Assembly (NCBI RefSeq): GCF_001427125.1
Contig: NZ_LMGK01000010.1
Span: 38,467 to 78,192 of the forward strand
Reading direction: 5' to 3'
Length of the DNA: 39,726 nucleotides
DNA from: Pseudomonas sp. Root562
GTDB lineage: Bacteria > Pseudomonadota > Gammaproteobacteria > Pseudomonadales > Pseudomonadaceae
Part shown: positions 1 through 8,012 of the stretch, in pieces
Layout: each line of letters opens with the position of its first letter
How positions within the stretch are numbered: the first letter of the stretch is position 1
Position numbers and translations under genes: made by a program
Notes under the pieces: generated by a model
Database searches by the model: none
What the model saw: only the letters and a program-made list of their open reading frames with translations
Told to the model about the DNA's origin: nothing

Positions 1-423
1 TTGATCGTTCCCACGCTCCGCGTGGGAACGATCATAAATCCTGTGGCGAGGGAGCTCGCTCCCGTTCGATTGCGCAGCAATCGTAAAACCTTCCATCGTC
101 TGCACCCTTTCGGGGGCTGCTTCGCAGCCCAGCGGGAGCAAGCTCCCTCGCCACAGTGACACAGGCACAGATACACAAACACTTGGCAGGCAGGGCAATT
201 CCCGGGGTTTGTTGATCGTTCCCACGCAGAGCATGGGAACGATCATAAATCCTGTGGCGAGGGAGCTCGCTCCCGTTCGATTGCGCAGCAATCGTAAAAC
301 CTTCCATCACCTGCACCAGTTTGGCGGCTGCTTCACAGCCCAGAGGGAGCAAGCGCCCTCGCCACTGTGACACTGGCACAGATACACAAACACTTGGCAG
401 GCAGGGCAATTCCCGGGGGTTTG
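1..423. repeat. Two tandem ~212-bp repeat units built from palindromes (REPIN-like)
   Basis: The block 1-211 is repeated almost unchanged at 212-423. Each unit contains a short perfect hairpin with 13-bp arms around a 5-base loop (3-33 in the first copy; the second copy, 214-244, has a few changes). It also contains a large imperfect inverted repeat whose arms are about 51-72 and 134-155 (GGCGAGGGAGC type, one mismatch). The unit closes with a ~50-bp non-palindromic module containing CACAGATACACAAACACTTG. The paired arms look like Pseudomonas REPIN elements. The array starts at or before the left window edge, so its full copy number is unknown. Translated frames here (for example across 32-693) only reflect the repeats and are not genes. 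Confidence 0.85.
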
Positions 424-629
424 TTGATCGTTCCCACGCTCCGCGTGGGAACGCAGCCAGGGACGCTCCGCGTCCCAAAGAGCGAACGCAGAGCGTCCTT
501 TGAGGCGTTCCCACGCAGAGCGTGGGAACGATCCGCCTCCAGCCCCTGCGGTTTCAGGCTGTGGCAGTGATTTCCCGACACTGGCACAGATACACAAACA
601 CTTGGCAGGCAGGGCAATTCCCGGGGTTG
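424..629. repeat. Third, diverged repeat unit with extra palindromes
   Basis: This continues the array. It begins with the same GATCGTTCCCACG hairpin start, but the middle is replaced by several related short palindromes (GGGACGCTCCGCGTCCC at about 456-475, and CGTTCCCACGCAGAGCGTGGG at about 508-531). It ends at 577-628 with the same CACAGATACACAAACACTTG module that closes the two full units. The three copies of that module (about 157-208, 367-418 and 577-628) are nearly identical, while the middle of the last unit is not. The array stops about 80 bp before the aauB start, so any aau promoter must lie in or next to it. Confidence 0.75.
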
Positions 630-710
630 GCGGGCGAGGCACTATTGAGTTGTCAGAATCTGCCCACTCACCCGCGATCCGCGTTACCAACAATTCAGGA
701 AGTTCCCCTT

Positions 711-1862
711 ATGCGAACAAACAGGATCTCCGTACAGTCAGCGCTAGGCCTGAGCCTGCTTGTACTCGGTTTGAACAGTGCCCGTGCGGACCTGCCCGCC
801 GACACCGGCATCGGCCAGACCACCTTGGCGTTCCCCGCTGAACCGCACCGCGCGTTTGTCGTCGATGTCGAGTTCGAAAGCTTTGTCGCCGGCCGTGTCA
901 CCGTGGTCGACCCGGATCAGAAACGCGTGCTGGGCATGGTGCCAACCGGATTCGCCGCGCCTTCGACCCTGAGCCATGACGGCAAGCTGATCTACAGCGC
1001 CGACATCTGGTACTCCCGTGGCACCCGTGGCACCCGCACCGACGTGTTGACCGCTTGGGACAGCTCGACCCTGTCGCCGGCCTGGGAAGTGCTGATTCCG
1101 AACAAGCGCGCCGAGTCGCTGACCCAGCGCTACGGCCTGAAGACCAGCGGCGATGACCGTTTTGTCTACGTCTACAACTTCACCCCGTCGACCTCGGTGA
1201 CGGTGGTCGACACCCAGACCAAGGCCGTCGCGACCGAAATCGCAATCCCTGGCTGCGTGCTCAACTACCCGGTCGGCAAGCGCCGCTTCGCCTCACTGTG
1301 CGGCGACGGCAGCCTGCAAGTGGTGACGATCAACGACCAGGGCCAGGAAACAGCGCGCAACCGCACGCCATTCTTCGATCCGAATGCCGAGAAACTGGTG
1401 GAGCGTGCGGTCAACGTCGGTGACACCTACTACTTCACCACCACGACTGGCACCGTGCGCGCCGTGGACTTCTCCGGTGACACGCCAAAAATACTGCCGA
1501 GCTGGTCGCTGACCACCGACGAGGAAAAGAAAGCCGGCTGGGCACCGGGTGGCTGGCAGCTGATGGCCGTCGCGCCGAAACTGAACCGCTTGTACGTGCT
1601 GATGCACGACGCTCACGAACCGATGAAGTGGGAAGACCCGAGCACTTTCATCTGGGCCTATGACCTCAAGACCCTGAAGAAAATCGCCACCCTGGAAGCC
1701 CCGGCACCGGTGTGGAGCATGCAGGCAACCGGTGACGACAAGCCGCTATTGCTGGGCACCGACGTTGAAGGTGGCTTGCAGATTTTCGATCTCAAGACCA
1801 ACAAGCACACCGGCAGCATGGCAAAAGTCGCGAAGACCGCGACTCAGATCATGAGCTACTGA
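711..1862 (+). CDS. aauB: Aralkylamine/methylamine dehydrogenase heavy (beta-propeller) subunit
   Basis: This is the large subunit of a periplasmic TTQ-dependent amine dehydrogenase, which oxidises primary amines to aldehydes plus ammonia and passes electrons to a small copper protein or cytochrome. The 383-residue product begins with a cleavable signal peptide (residues 1 to about 26, ending SARA). It continues as the repeated beta-blade pattern typical of the family, for example VVDPDQKRVLGMVPTGF and FDLKTNKHTG. The start chosen is ATG 711, preceded by AGGA ten bases upstream; the frame is open back to 522 only through repeat DNA. It is the first gene of the order B-E-D-A, which is that of known aau and mau clusters. 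The aralkylamine rather than methylamine type is inferred from the Pseudomonas setting, and the true substrate is unproven. Confidence 0.9.
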   Translation: MRTNRISVQSALGLSLLVLGLNSARADLPADTGIGQTTLAFPAEPHRAFVVDVEFESFVAGRVTVVDPDQKRVLGMVPTGFAAPSTLSHDGKLIYSADIWYSRGTRGTRTDVLTAWDSSTLSPAWEVLIPNKRAESLTQRYGLKTSGDDRFVYVYNFTPSTSVTVVDTQTKAVATEIAIPGCVLNYPVGKRRFASLCGDGSLQVVTINDQGQETARNRTPFFDPNAEKLVERAVNVGDTYYFTTTTGTVRAVDFSGDTPKILPSWSLTTDEEKKAGWAPGGWQLMAVAPKLNRLYVLMHDAHEPMKWEDPSTFIWAYDLKTLKKIATLEAPAPVWSMQATGDDKPLLLGTDVEGGLQIFDLKTNKHTGSMAKVAKTATQIMSY

Positions 1863-1875
1863 ACGAGGTTCGGCC

Positions 1876-2415
1876 ATGCAATCAGATCCGATCTTCATCA
1901 TTGCCAGCGCACTCGCCATTTCGGCGCTGCTGGCCAGTGCAGCGACCCACAAGCTGCGGGCACCGGCGCGCTTCGCCAAGCAGCTGGCGGACTATCAATT
2001 GCTGCCAGCGGCGCTGGTACGCCCGAGCGCACGGTTGATTCCGCTGCTGGAACTGGCCATCGCTTTCGCGCTGCTGGTCCCGTTCAGCCGGGGCTGGGCG
2101 GCGTTCAGTGCGGCCAGCCTGCTGGCGCTGTACGCCGCCGCTATCGGCATCAACCTGTGGCGCGGCCGCCGCGACATCGACTGCGGTTGTGCCGGGCCAG
2201 ACCAGGCGCAACCGTTGCGTCCGGTCCTGCTGCTGCGCAACAGCGTGCTGGTGGCGCTGGCGCTGCTGGCCAGCGTGGCGCCGGTGGTGCGCGACATGAC
2301 TGTGTTCGATGGCTTCGTGACCGTGGCCGCCGCCGCTGTCGCGCTGCTCATCTACGCCGCGGCCGATGGCCTGCTGGCGAACTCCCCTCTTCTGCTCAAA
2401 TTGATTGGTAGGTAA
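1876..2415 (+). CDS. aauE: MauE-family membrane protein for amine dehydrogenase maturation
   Basis: This 179-residue integral membrane protein has four to five hydrophobic segments (about residues 5-22, 52-68, 74-93, 115-131 and 141-160). It carries a DCGCAGP motif near residue 105, where two closely spaced cysteines face a loop. In mau and aau clusters the MauE protein is needed with MauD to make a stable small subunit, probably by handling its many disulfides in the periplasm. The gene lies 13 bp after aauB and 5 bp before aauD, so the set is almost certainly one transcript. The assignment rests on length, topology, cysteine motif and position in the cluster. Confidence 0.88.
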   Translation: MQSDPIFIIASALAISALLASAATHKLRAPARFAKQLADYQLLPAALVRPSARLIPLLELAIAFALLVPFSRGWAAFSAASLLALYAAAIGINLWRGRRDIDCGCAGPDQAQPLRPVLLLRNSVLVALALLASVAPVVRDMTVFDGFVTVAAAAVALLIYAAADGLLANSPLLLKLIGR

Positions 2416-2420
2416 TCAAA

Positions 2421-3047
2421 ATGGAAGGCTTGATAGTTTCCAACGTTCTGCTCTGGGTGTTGCTGGTGGCCGTGGCGTTTGTCGTCATGGGCCTGGTCCG
2501 TCAGATCGGTGTGCTGCATGGTCGTCTCGCCCCGGCCGGCGCGCTGATGGTCGACAAAGGCGTGGCCGTCAACGAAGCCGCACCGCAAATCACCGCCGCC
2601 GACCGTAAGGGTCGCCCGGTGAACTTCGGCTACGCCGGGGAAAAATCACAACTGCTGTTCTTCCTCTCGCCGACCTGCCCGATCTGCAAATCCTTGCTGC
2701 CGGCGATCAAATCCATCGCCAGGGAAAAGGCCGGCACCCTCGACGTGGTGTTCGTCAGCGACGGCGACATGGACGCCCAGCAAGCACTGATCCGCGAGCA
2801 CAAACTGGAAGACGCCACCTACGTGGTCGGTCCGGAAGTGGGCATGACCTATCAGATCGGCAAGCTGCCATACGCCGCGCTGATCGACCAGTCCGGCACC
2901 CTGCGCGCCAAGGGCCTGGTCAATTCCCGCGAGCACCTGGACAGCCTGTTCGAGGTTGAACACTTGAAACACGCGACGCTGCAGCAGTACCTCAATGCTC
3001 AGCCCCACGACCACGCGCATGACCACAGCCACGGCCATAGCCACTGA
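2421..3047 (+). CDS. aauD: MauD-type thioredoxin-like protein with His-rich tail
   Basis: This is a membrane-anchored thioredoxin-fold protein of 208 residues. An N-terminal membrane segment (about 6-28) is followed by a periplasmic thioredoxin-like domain with the active-site pair C86-P-I-C89 in FLSPTCPICKS. MauD proteins are thought to form or isomerise disulfides in the small subunit, which here has 14 cysteines after the leader. The C-terminus ends in seven alternating histidines (residues 196-208, HDHAHDHSHGHSH). This could bind a metal ion and is not part of the thioredoxin fold. The gene lies 5 bp after aauE and 19 bp before aauA. Confidence 0.9.
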   Translation: MEGLIVSNVLLWVLLVAVAFVVMGLVRQIGVLHGRLAPAGALMVDKGVAVNEAAPQITAADRKGRPVNFGYAGEKSQLLFFLSPTCPICKSLLPAIKSIAREKAGTLDVVFVSDGDMDAQQALIREHKLEDATYVVGPEVGMTYQIGKLPYAALIDQSGTLRAKGLVNSREHLDSLFEVEHLKHATLQQYLNAQPHDHAHDHSHGHSH

Positions 3048-3066
3048 TTAAGGCAGGGAGACCTTC

Positions 3067-3588
3067 ATGAAACTGCTGGATCTGTTGTTCGAGCGCTCGA
3101 CGCGCCGTGTTGCCGACACCACCTCACGCCGCAAATTGCTGGCGCGCATGGGCTCGCTGATGGTGGCCGGTGCCGCCCTGCCCCTGCTGTTGCCACTGGA
3201 TCGCACCAGCAAGGCGCTGGCCGCCACTGACCCGAAAGCCGGCGACCCTGGTGACCCGAACAGCTGCGATTACTGGCGTTACTGCTCCATCGACGGCTTC
3301 CTGTGCAGCTGCTGCGGTGGTTCGGTGACGTCCTGCCCACCGGGCACCGAAGCCTCGCAAGTAACCTGGATCGGCACCTGCCGCAACCCGGCCGATGGCA
3401 AGGACTACATCATTTCGTACAACGACTGCTGCGGTAAGCAAAGCTGCGCCCAGTGCGCCTGCACCCGTAACGACAGTGAGGAACCGGCCTACCGCCCGTT
3501 CAACAACAACGACGTGAACTGGTGCCTGGCCGCCAAATCGCACATCTATCACTGCACCGTTTCGATCATTCGCGGCGTCGCCGTTTAA
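3067..3588 (+). CDS. aauA: Amine dehydrogenase light subunit carrying the TTQ cofactor
   Basis: This small catalytic subunit has 173 residues. A long leader contains a twin-arginine motif (SRRKLLA, residues 20-26) before a hydrophobic stretch, which fits folded export by Tat as in this family. The mature part has 14 cysteines. Two tryptophans stand 51 residues apart, W101 (in VTWIGTC) and W152 (in VNWCLA), exactly the spacing of the pair that becomes tryptophan tryptophylquinone (W57/W108 in the Paracoccus enzyme, W109/W160 in the Alcaligenes precursor). With the resulting offset of 8, the catalytic Asp128 and Thr172 of the Alcaligenes enzyme fall on D120 and T164, both present. The enzyme is therefore predicted to be active. 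The ATG is preceded by GGGAG. Confidence 0.94.
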   Translation: MKLLDLLFERSTRRVADTTSRRKLLARMGSLMVAGAALPLLLPLDRTSKALAATDPKAGDPGDPNSCDYWRYCSIDGFLCSCCGGSVTSCPPGTEASQVTWIGTCRNPADGKDYIISYNDCCGKQSCAQCACTRNDSEEPAYRPFNNNDVNWCLAAKSHIYHCTVSIIRGVAV

Positions 3589-3644
3589 GCACGCAATTTC
3601 CGCCGATTGCCCGTGCAATCGGCATTCTTTGCGTGTGTTTTTTC

Positions 3645-3710
3645 GTAGGCGCCAGGCTTGCCGGCGAAGGCGTTCTCATGGACGCCTTCGCCGGCAAGCC
3701 TGGCGCCTAC
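3645..3710. repeat. Perfect 29-bp inverted repeat (REP-type hairpin)
   Basis: The arms 3645-3673 and 3682-3710 are exact reverse complements around an 8-base loop (TCTCATGG). The core GCCAGGCTTGCCGGCGAAGG is a familiar Pseudomonas REP sequence. It lies between aauA and the cytochrome gene, has no following T-run, and so is not a classical terminator. It could still lower expression of the cytochrome relative to aauA by stabilising the upstream mRNA end. Confidence 0.9.
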
Positions 3711-3741
3711 AGGTTCGGTTTTCTCCTGTAGGGAAGATGTC

Positions 3742-4263
3742 ATGCGTAAGTTGCTCATCCTTAGCCTGGCCTGCCTCATGACCACCCCGCTCGTCCATGC
3801 CCGGGCCATTCCCAATCCCAACCAGCGCCACGCCCCGGGCAACGAAGAACTGCAAAAGCCCATCGCCGAAGCCAACTACAGCGTCGGCGTAAATTATCAA
3901 TTGCAATGCGCCGGCTGCCATCTGGGCGACGGCAGCGGTTCCGCCGCCAACGACACACCACGGATGAAGGGCTTTGTCGGCAACTTCCTGAAAGTCCCCG
4001 GTGGCCGCGAATTCCTGGTACGTGTGCCAGGCATGTCGCAATCGGCGTTGAACAACGCGCAATTGGCCGACTTGCTCAACTGGCTGATGCGCGAAGACGG
4101 TATGGCCGGTAACAGCGTGCCGAAGGATTACCAGCCGTACAGCGCCGAAGAAGTCGCGACTTTGCGGGCCAAGACCATGCTCAACCTGCCCGGCACCCGC
4201 GGCGAACTGATCAAGGCCATGCGAGCGCAGGGCATCGCGATTGATGACGGGATGAATTACTGA
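3742..4263 (+). CDS. Monoheme periplasmic cytochrome c associated with amine dehydrogenase
   Basis: This 173-residue exported protein has a signal peptide (residues 1 to about 20, ending VHA) and one heme-attachment motif, C56-A-G-C59-H60. Met75 and Met98 are the candidates for the sixth heme ligand. A single-heme cytochrome follows the B-E-D-A genes in related aau-type clusters and may accept electrons from the dehydrogenase or an azurin-like carrier. It is not MauG, which has two hemes and makes TTQ. The start is ATG 3742 with GGGAAG six bases upstream; a longer frame reaches back into the REP hairpin and is not used. Its last codons overlap the 3' end of the mug remnant on the other strand. 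Confidence 0.82.
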   Translation: MRKLLILSLACLMTTPLVHARAIPNPNQRHAPGNEELQKPIAEANYSVGVNYQLQCAGCHLGDGSGSAANDTPRMKGFVGNFLKVPGGREFLVRVPGMSQSALNNAQLADLLNWLMREDGMAGNSVPKDYQPYSAEEVATLRAKTMLNLPGTRGELIKAMRAQGIAIDDGMNY

Positions 4264-4376
4264 GTCGGCTCGAACGCAACCTGCCTCAGTTGTCGGTAAG
4301 CCTCGACCAATTGCCCGAGGCTGAACGCCAGATTTCGCCCGCCGGGATTGGGCAAGACCCACAAAATCCTTGCGCA
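4257..4376 (-). pseudogene. mug: C-terminal remnant of mug (G/U mismatch-specific DNA glycosylase)
   Basis: On the minus strand a frame ending in TAA at 4257-4259 encodes ILWVLPNPGGRN followed by SLGQLVEAYRQLRQ. From memory, this matches the C-terminus of E. coli Mug, which has IWVLPNPSG and SLEKLVEAYRELDQ. Only about 38 codons remain. Directly upstream on that strand the sequence runs into the transcription terminator at 4400-4440 and then the BCCT gene, so the body of the gene is gone. The remnant lies tail to tail with the cytochrome gene and overlaps its last codons, as expected if a complete mug once lay convergent to it. The identification is from remembered family sequence. Confidence 0.75.
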
Positions 4377-4399
4377 TGAATCGCGCTTTTCGACAGGAG

Positions 4400-4440
4400 A
4401 CAAAAACCGAAACCGTCAGCCTGAGCAGACGGTTTCGGTT
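4400..4440 (-). terminator. Rho-independent terminator of the BCCT transporter gene
   Basis: A 13-bp perfect stem (AACCGAAACCGTC at 4405-4417 with GACGGTTTCGGTT at 4428-4440) surrounds a 10-base loop. Read on the minus strand it is followed by TTTTTG. It lies 27 bp past the stop of the leftward transporter gene. The rightward side reads CTTTCGG, so it may also slow transcription leaving the aau side. Confidence 0.85.
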
Positions 4441-4466
4441 CTTTCGGCAGCTGCGACCCAGCAGGT

Positions 4467-6140
4467 TTATGCGGCAGTCAACGGTACACTCGACGGTGCG
4501 TCGCGACGCTCAGCCTGATCAACCGCCTGGCCTGGAACGCGATCCACCGCTGGCGTCCACGCCGGCACGCTCGGCATTTCCTTACGCAGGCTGTGAATCA
4601 GCGTGTACGACATCACCAGCAGCAACATCGCAATCGGTAAACCGGCGGCAATACTCGCCATCTGAATCGCTTTCAGCCCACCCGCCAGCAGCAGGCCCGC
4701 AGCAATCGCCCCTTCCAGAATGCACCAGAGCAACCTGATCCAGTTCGGCGGGTTGGTGCTTCCCAAGGCACACAAGGTGCACAACACTTGGGTTCCGGCA
4801 TCGGCCGTGGTGACGAAGTGCACACCCAGCAACACGCACACCAGTATCGACAGGACGGCGCCAACAGTAGGGCCATCCAGTGACTGGACCAGCGTGAACA
4901 TCGCCGCCGTGGTTTCTTTCTTGGTCGCGAGCAGCACTGTGCCGCCTTCGAACTTCGGTTGTTCCTGACCCACCACCTGGCTGGCAACGGATGCCTGATA
5001 AGCCTGGCGATCCTGTTGTTCGTTTTTCAGCGCTGCGCCACCGAACACCGACATCCACAAAATGGTCACCATGGTCGGCACCACCAGGGCGCCGATCACC
5101 AGTTCACGAATGGTCCGGCCTTTGGAAATTCGCGCAATGAACAGACCGACAAACGGGCCCCAGGTCATCCACCACGGCCAGTAGAACGCCGTCCACCAGT
5201 TTTGCCATTCGCTGTCTTTCTGCGTGTCCATCCAGAAACTCAGGCCAACAATGTTCTGTACATAGTCGCCGGTGGATTCAAACATCAAGTTGAGAATGTA
5301 ACGGGTCGGACCAATGGCAAGTACTGCCAGCATCAAAATGAATGACAAGTACATATTAAGTGTCGAGATTCGCTTCATGCCTTTGGACAAACCGGCCAGT
5401 AGCGAAATGCACGCAACAATACTCACAAACAGAATAATGGATAACTGCAAACCAACACTTACCGGAATACCGAATACCTGATGCAGACCGGTATTGATCT
5501 GTACAACGCCCAGGCCGAGTGATTGAGAAACACCGAAGGCCGTAATAACGACGCCCATGATATCGACCACATGACCGATCCATCCGTAGATGCGGTCGCC
5601 AATCAGCGGATACAGCAGCGAACGAAGCGCCAGCGGCAAACCTTTACGGTAGGCGAAATACGCCAGGCTCAAACCGATCATGGAGAAGATCGCCCATGGG
5701 TGCAGGCCCCAGTGGAACAGCGTGATGCGCATCGCCAGGGTGGCCGACTCGTCCGTCAAACCCTTGGAAAACGGGTTGTCGGCGTAATGCAGCATGGGTT
5801 CGGCGACGGACCAGAAGATCAAACCGATGCCCATTCCCGCACTGAACAGCATGGCGATCCATGACGCGAAACTGAACTCGGGCCGGTCGTGTTCAGCGCC
5901 CAGTTTGAGATTGCCGAAACGGCTGACGGAGATGTACAGCAGCAAACCGAGTACGCCACTGATCAAGGCGAGGTAATACCACTTGAAGTTATGCAGGATA
6001 AATATCGAAGCCATTTCGAAGGCTTTGGCAGCCTGCTCATCCTTGAATGCACAAAATAGAACAAACGAAATCACCGCCAATATCGAAGCGACGGTCACAT
6101 TCGGGTTCAAGCCTTTTAACATGCCTGATTGCGCACGCAT
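4467..6140 (-). CDS. BCCT-family transporter for betaine/choline/carnitine-type compounds
   Basis: This 557-residue inner-membrane protein has twelve predicted helices. The family signatures are present: GMGIGLIFWSVAEP near residue 102, and the aromatic stretch FYWPWWMTWGPFVGLF followed by ARISKGRTIRE. BCCT carriers import quaternary ammonium compounds using the sodium or proton gradient, or exchange them. The short hydrophilic C-terminus (about 50 residues) suggests a catabolic rather than osmosensing carrier. It is followed by its own terminator and preceded by 225 bp of non-coding DNA, so it is probably transcribed separately from the Rieske operon, but in the same direction. E. coli has a BCCT gene (yeaV) in the equivalent position beside the carnitine oxygenase and dmlA. 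The ATG has a strong AAGGGGAA upstream. Confidence 0.9.
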   Translation of the reverse strand: MRAQSGMLKGLNPNVTVASILAVISFVLFCAFKDEQAAKAFEMASIFILHNFKWYYLALISGVLGLLLYISVSRFGNLKLGAEHDRPEFSFASWIAMLFSAGMGIGLIFWSVAEPMLHYADNPFSKGLTDESATLAMRITLFHWGLHPWAIFSMIGLSLAYFAYRKGLPLALRSLLYPLIGDRIYGWIGHVVDIMGVVITAFGVSQSLGLGVVQINTGLHQVFGIPVSVGLQLSIILFVSIVACISLLAGLSKGMKRISTLNMYLSFILMLAVLAIGPTRYILNLMFESTGDYVQNIVGLSFWMDTQKDSEWQNWWTAFYWPWWMTWGPFVGLFIARISKGRTIRELVIGALVVPTMVTILWMSVFGGAALKNEQQDRQAYQASVASQVVGQEQPKFEGGTVLLATKKETTAAMFTLVQSLDGPTVGAVLSILVCVLLGVHFVTTADAGTQVLCTLCALGSTNPPNWIRLLWCILEGAIAAGLLLAGGLKAIQMASIAAGLPIAMLLLVMSYTLIHSLRKEMPSVPAWTPAVDRVPGQAVDQAERRDAPSSVPLTAA

Positions 6141-6365
6141 TGTTTTCCCCTTTTGTTTTTGTTTAAGGGTTTTAGAGAGTATTCCGCAACATAGCTATCG
6201 CCTGATATCTGACGTCAGCACGCTGTTTATCTGCAGATTTAATCCGGTCTAACTCGGTTTTGGCAGCATCGCCAAGATGATTGAAACCTGACCTTCGTTC
6301 AAACCATTTTTAGTCACCGACTCATGAGAAAAACGCATCAATAAAACCGCTCCTCCTTCCTCCAT

Positions 6366-7613
6366 TCAGCGCCGATCCGTGCACTCACTTACGGGGTCAG
6401 CCAAAGACACCAGGTTAGAGCTGGCAACGCCGTTGGGTGTCGATGGGTGTTGAAGCGGCGCGTCCTGTTGCAGGTGCTTGCCCGTGACTTTCGCCTGGCC
6501 CACGCACAGTGCGAGCAGCGCGGCACTGCCGGCATAGAAAAAGTAAAAACTTGAAGTGCCGAAGCATTCCATCAACACACCTGCAATCAGCGGCCCGAAA
6601 CAGGCGCCGACGCCAAAGGTGATCAACAGCATGCCCGACAGTGAAACGCGCAACTGCGGTTCCATGTTGTCGTTGGCCAACGCTACACCGAGCGGATACA
6701 GGCAGAATTGCAAAAAGCCGATCGCCGAACCGAACCACAGCAGTGTCACGAACGAAGGCGCTTGATTGAAACCCAGCGGCAGGCAGACGAGCACCAGCAA
6801 AACTGCCACCGCGCGAATCAGACTCGCACGGGACAATCGATCCGAGAGCCAGCCCAAAGGCAACTGAGCCAGCAAGCCCGCGCCGATGGTCAACGCCATG
6901 AACTGGCCGACCTGCGCCGTTTCCAGTCCCTGTTTGCTCGCATAGATCGCGGCCAGCCCGTAGAAGCTGCCGTTGATCATGCCGGACACCAGAATCGTCA
7001 TCAGAGACTGCGGAATACGCCGCACGAACACCCGCAGGTCGATCGAGGCAGCGGGCACCGCCGTGGGATGTGCACTGCGAGTAAGTGCCACCGGCACCGA
7101 GCACAGCGCAAATACCATCGCCACACCCAGCAGAGCGCGGATGCCCAGCCCCTCGTCGAGACTCAAGGCCAGTTGGCCGAGCATCATCCCGACGTAACTG
7201 GCGACCATGTACAGCGCCAGCACACTGCCGCGCTGCTCGGTGCGCGCCTGATCGTTGAGCCAGCTTTCCAGCACCATCAATTGGCACATCATGGCCAGCC
7301 CGACCAACCCGCGCAGCACCAGCCAGAACGCCAGGGACGTGCTGAACTCATGGGCCAATACCGCCGCTGCAATCAGCCCGGCGCACGCCGCATAGGTTCG
7401 AATATGCCCGACCTGTGCGATCAAGCTGCGTCCGACCCAGCCGCCCAACACCATGCCCAAGGCATTGGCGGCCATCAACGCACCACCTGCGGTTTCGCTC
7501 GCCCCCAAGGCATTCAGGCGCAGCGCCAGATAGGTCATCAGCAAGGTCGATCCCAACTGCATCAGCAAGCTGGCCAGATACAGCGCACCGAAAGTTTTTG
7601 TCAGTCTTATCAC
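6366..7613 (-). CDS. MFS transporter, YcaD-like
   Basis: This 415-residue protein has about twelve membrane segments arranged as two sets of six around a loop near residues 185-205. It resembles YcaD-type major facilitator proteins, with phrases such as GLVGLAMMCQLMVLESWLND and a charged GWLSDRLSR loop. It is the last gene of the leftward operon that begins with the Rieske oxygenase, 27 bp after the cupin. Within the operon it could export a toxic intermediate or amine product, or import a substrate; the sequence does not say which. The last about 30 residues are hydrophilic. No clear hairpin terminator is visible between it and the BCCT gene. Confidence 0.82.
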   Translation of the reverse strand: MIRLTKTFGALYLASLLMQLGSTLLMTYLALRLNALGASETAGGALMAANALGMVLGGWVGRSLIAQVGHIRTYAACAGLIAAAVLAHEFSTSLAFWLVLRGLVGLAMMCQLMVLESWLNDQARTEQRGSVLALYMVASYVGMMLGQLALSLDEGLGIRALLGVAMVFALCSVPVALTRSAHPTAVPAASIDLRVFVRRIPQSLMTILVSGMINGSFYGLAAIYASKQGLETAQVGQFMALTIGAGLLAQLPLGWLSDRLSRASLIRAVAVLLVLVCLPLGFNQAPSFVTLLWFGSAIGFLQFCLYPLGVALANDNMEPQLRVSLSGMLLITFGVGACFGPLIAGVLMECFGTSSFYFFYAGSAALLALCVGQAKVTGKHLQQDAPLQHPSTPNGVASSNLVSLADPVSECTDRR

Positions 7614-7640
7614 CGTGCCGCTCCCCGGATAATTTACAAC

Positions 7641-8012
7641 TCAAGCCAAGCCGTGAAGTTGCTTCCAGTTGCCGGGATGCACCACATACCCGAACAAGGC
7701 ATGCCCGCCGTACACCAGTTCGGTGCCTTCGGGTATCCATAGCAATTGCCCGGGCGTGACTTGAAACAGCTCGTCGCCGACGCGCAATTCGAAGCAACCC
7801 TCGATGACGAAAATCACTTCGTCGTAGAGCACCGTCCAGGCGACCTGCGCGCCTTCCCAGCGGGCGAAGCCCACGCCGATGTTCGGCGAGACTTCGTTGC
7901 TGATGGCCCGCGCCACATAAGCGGCGCCGGGCGGACCACCACGGAAGGTGAAGTCCAGGTCGTAATGGTCGATGCGCAGCACCGGACCTTTGCCTTTGGC
8001 CAATTGGCTCAT
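7641..8012 (-). CDS. EutQ-like cupin protein
   Basis: This is a small single-domain cupin of 123 residues. The barrel signatures are YDEVIFVIEGCFELRVGD (residues about 62-79) and LLWIPEGTELVYGG. This resembles the cupin domain of EutQ-type proteins named from ethanolamine utilisation. The usual His pair of the first metal-binding motif is not obvious, so an enzymatic role is uncertain; it may bind a small molecule or help another enzyme. The ATG overlaps the stop codon of the FAD oxidoreductase gene (ATGA at 8009-8012), so the two are translationally coupled and may work together. Confidence 0.8.
   Translation of the reverse strand: MSQLAKGKGPVLRIDHYDLDFTFRGGPPGAAYVARAISNEVSPNIGVGFARWEGAQVAWTVLYDEVIFVIEGCFELRVGDELFQVTPGQLLWIPEGTELVYGGHALFGYVVHPGNWKQLHGLA

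Noticed and set aside
1..629. Possible CRISPR array
   Set aside because: Units are about 212 bp, palindromic and near-identical along their length; there are no unique spacers between short repeats and no cas genes.
32..693. Several overlapping open frames at the left edge on both strands
   Set aside because: They are translations of palindromic repeats, share the same peptide pieces in different frames and have no ribosome sites.
3742..4263. Cytochrome c as MauG
   Set aside because: Only one CxxCH motif and 173 residues; MauG has two hemes and is about twice as long.
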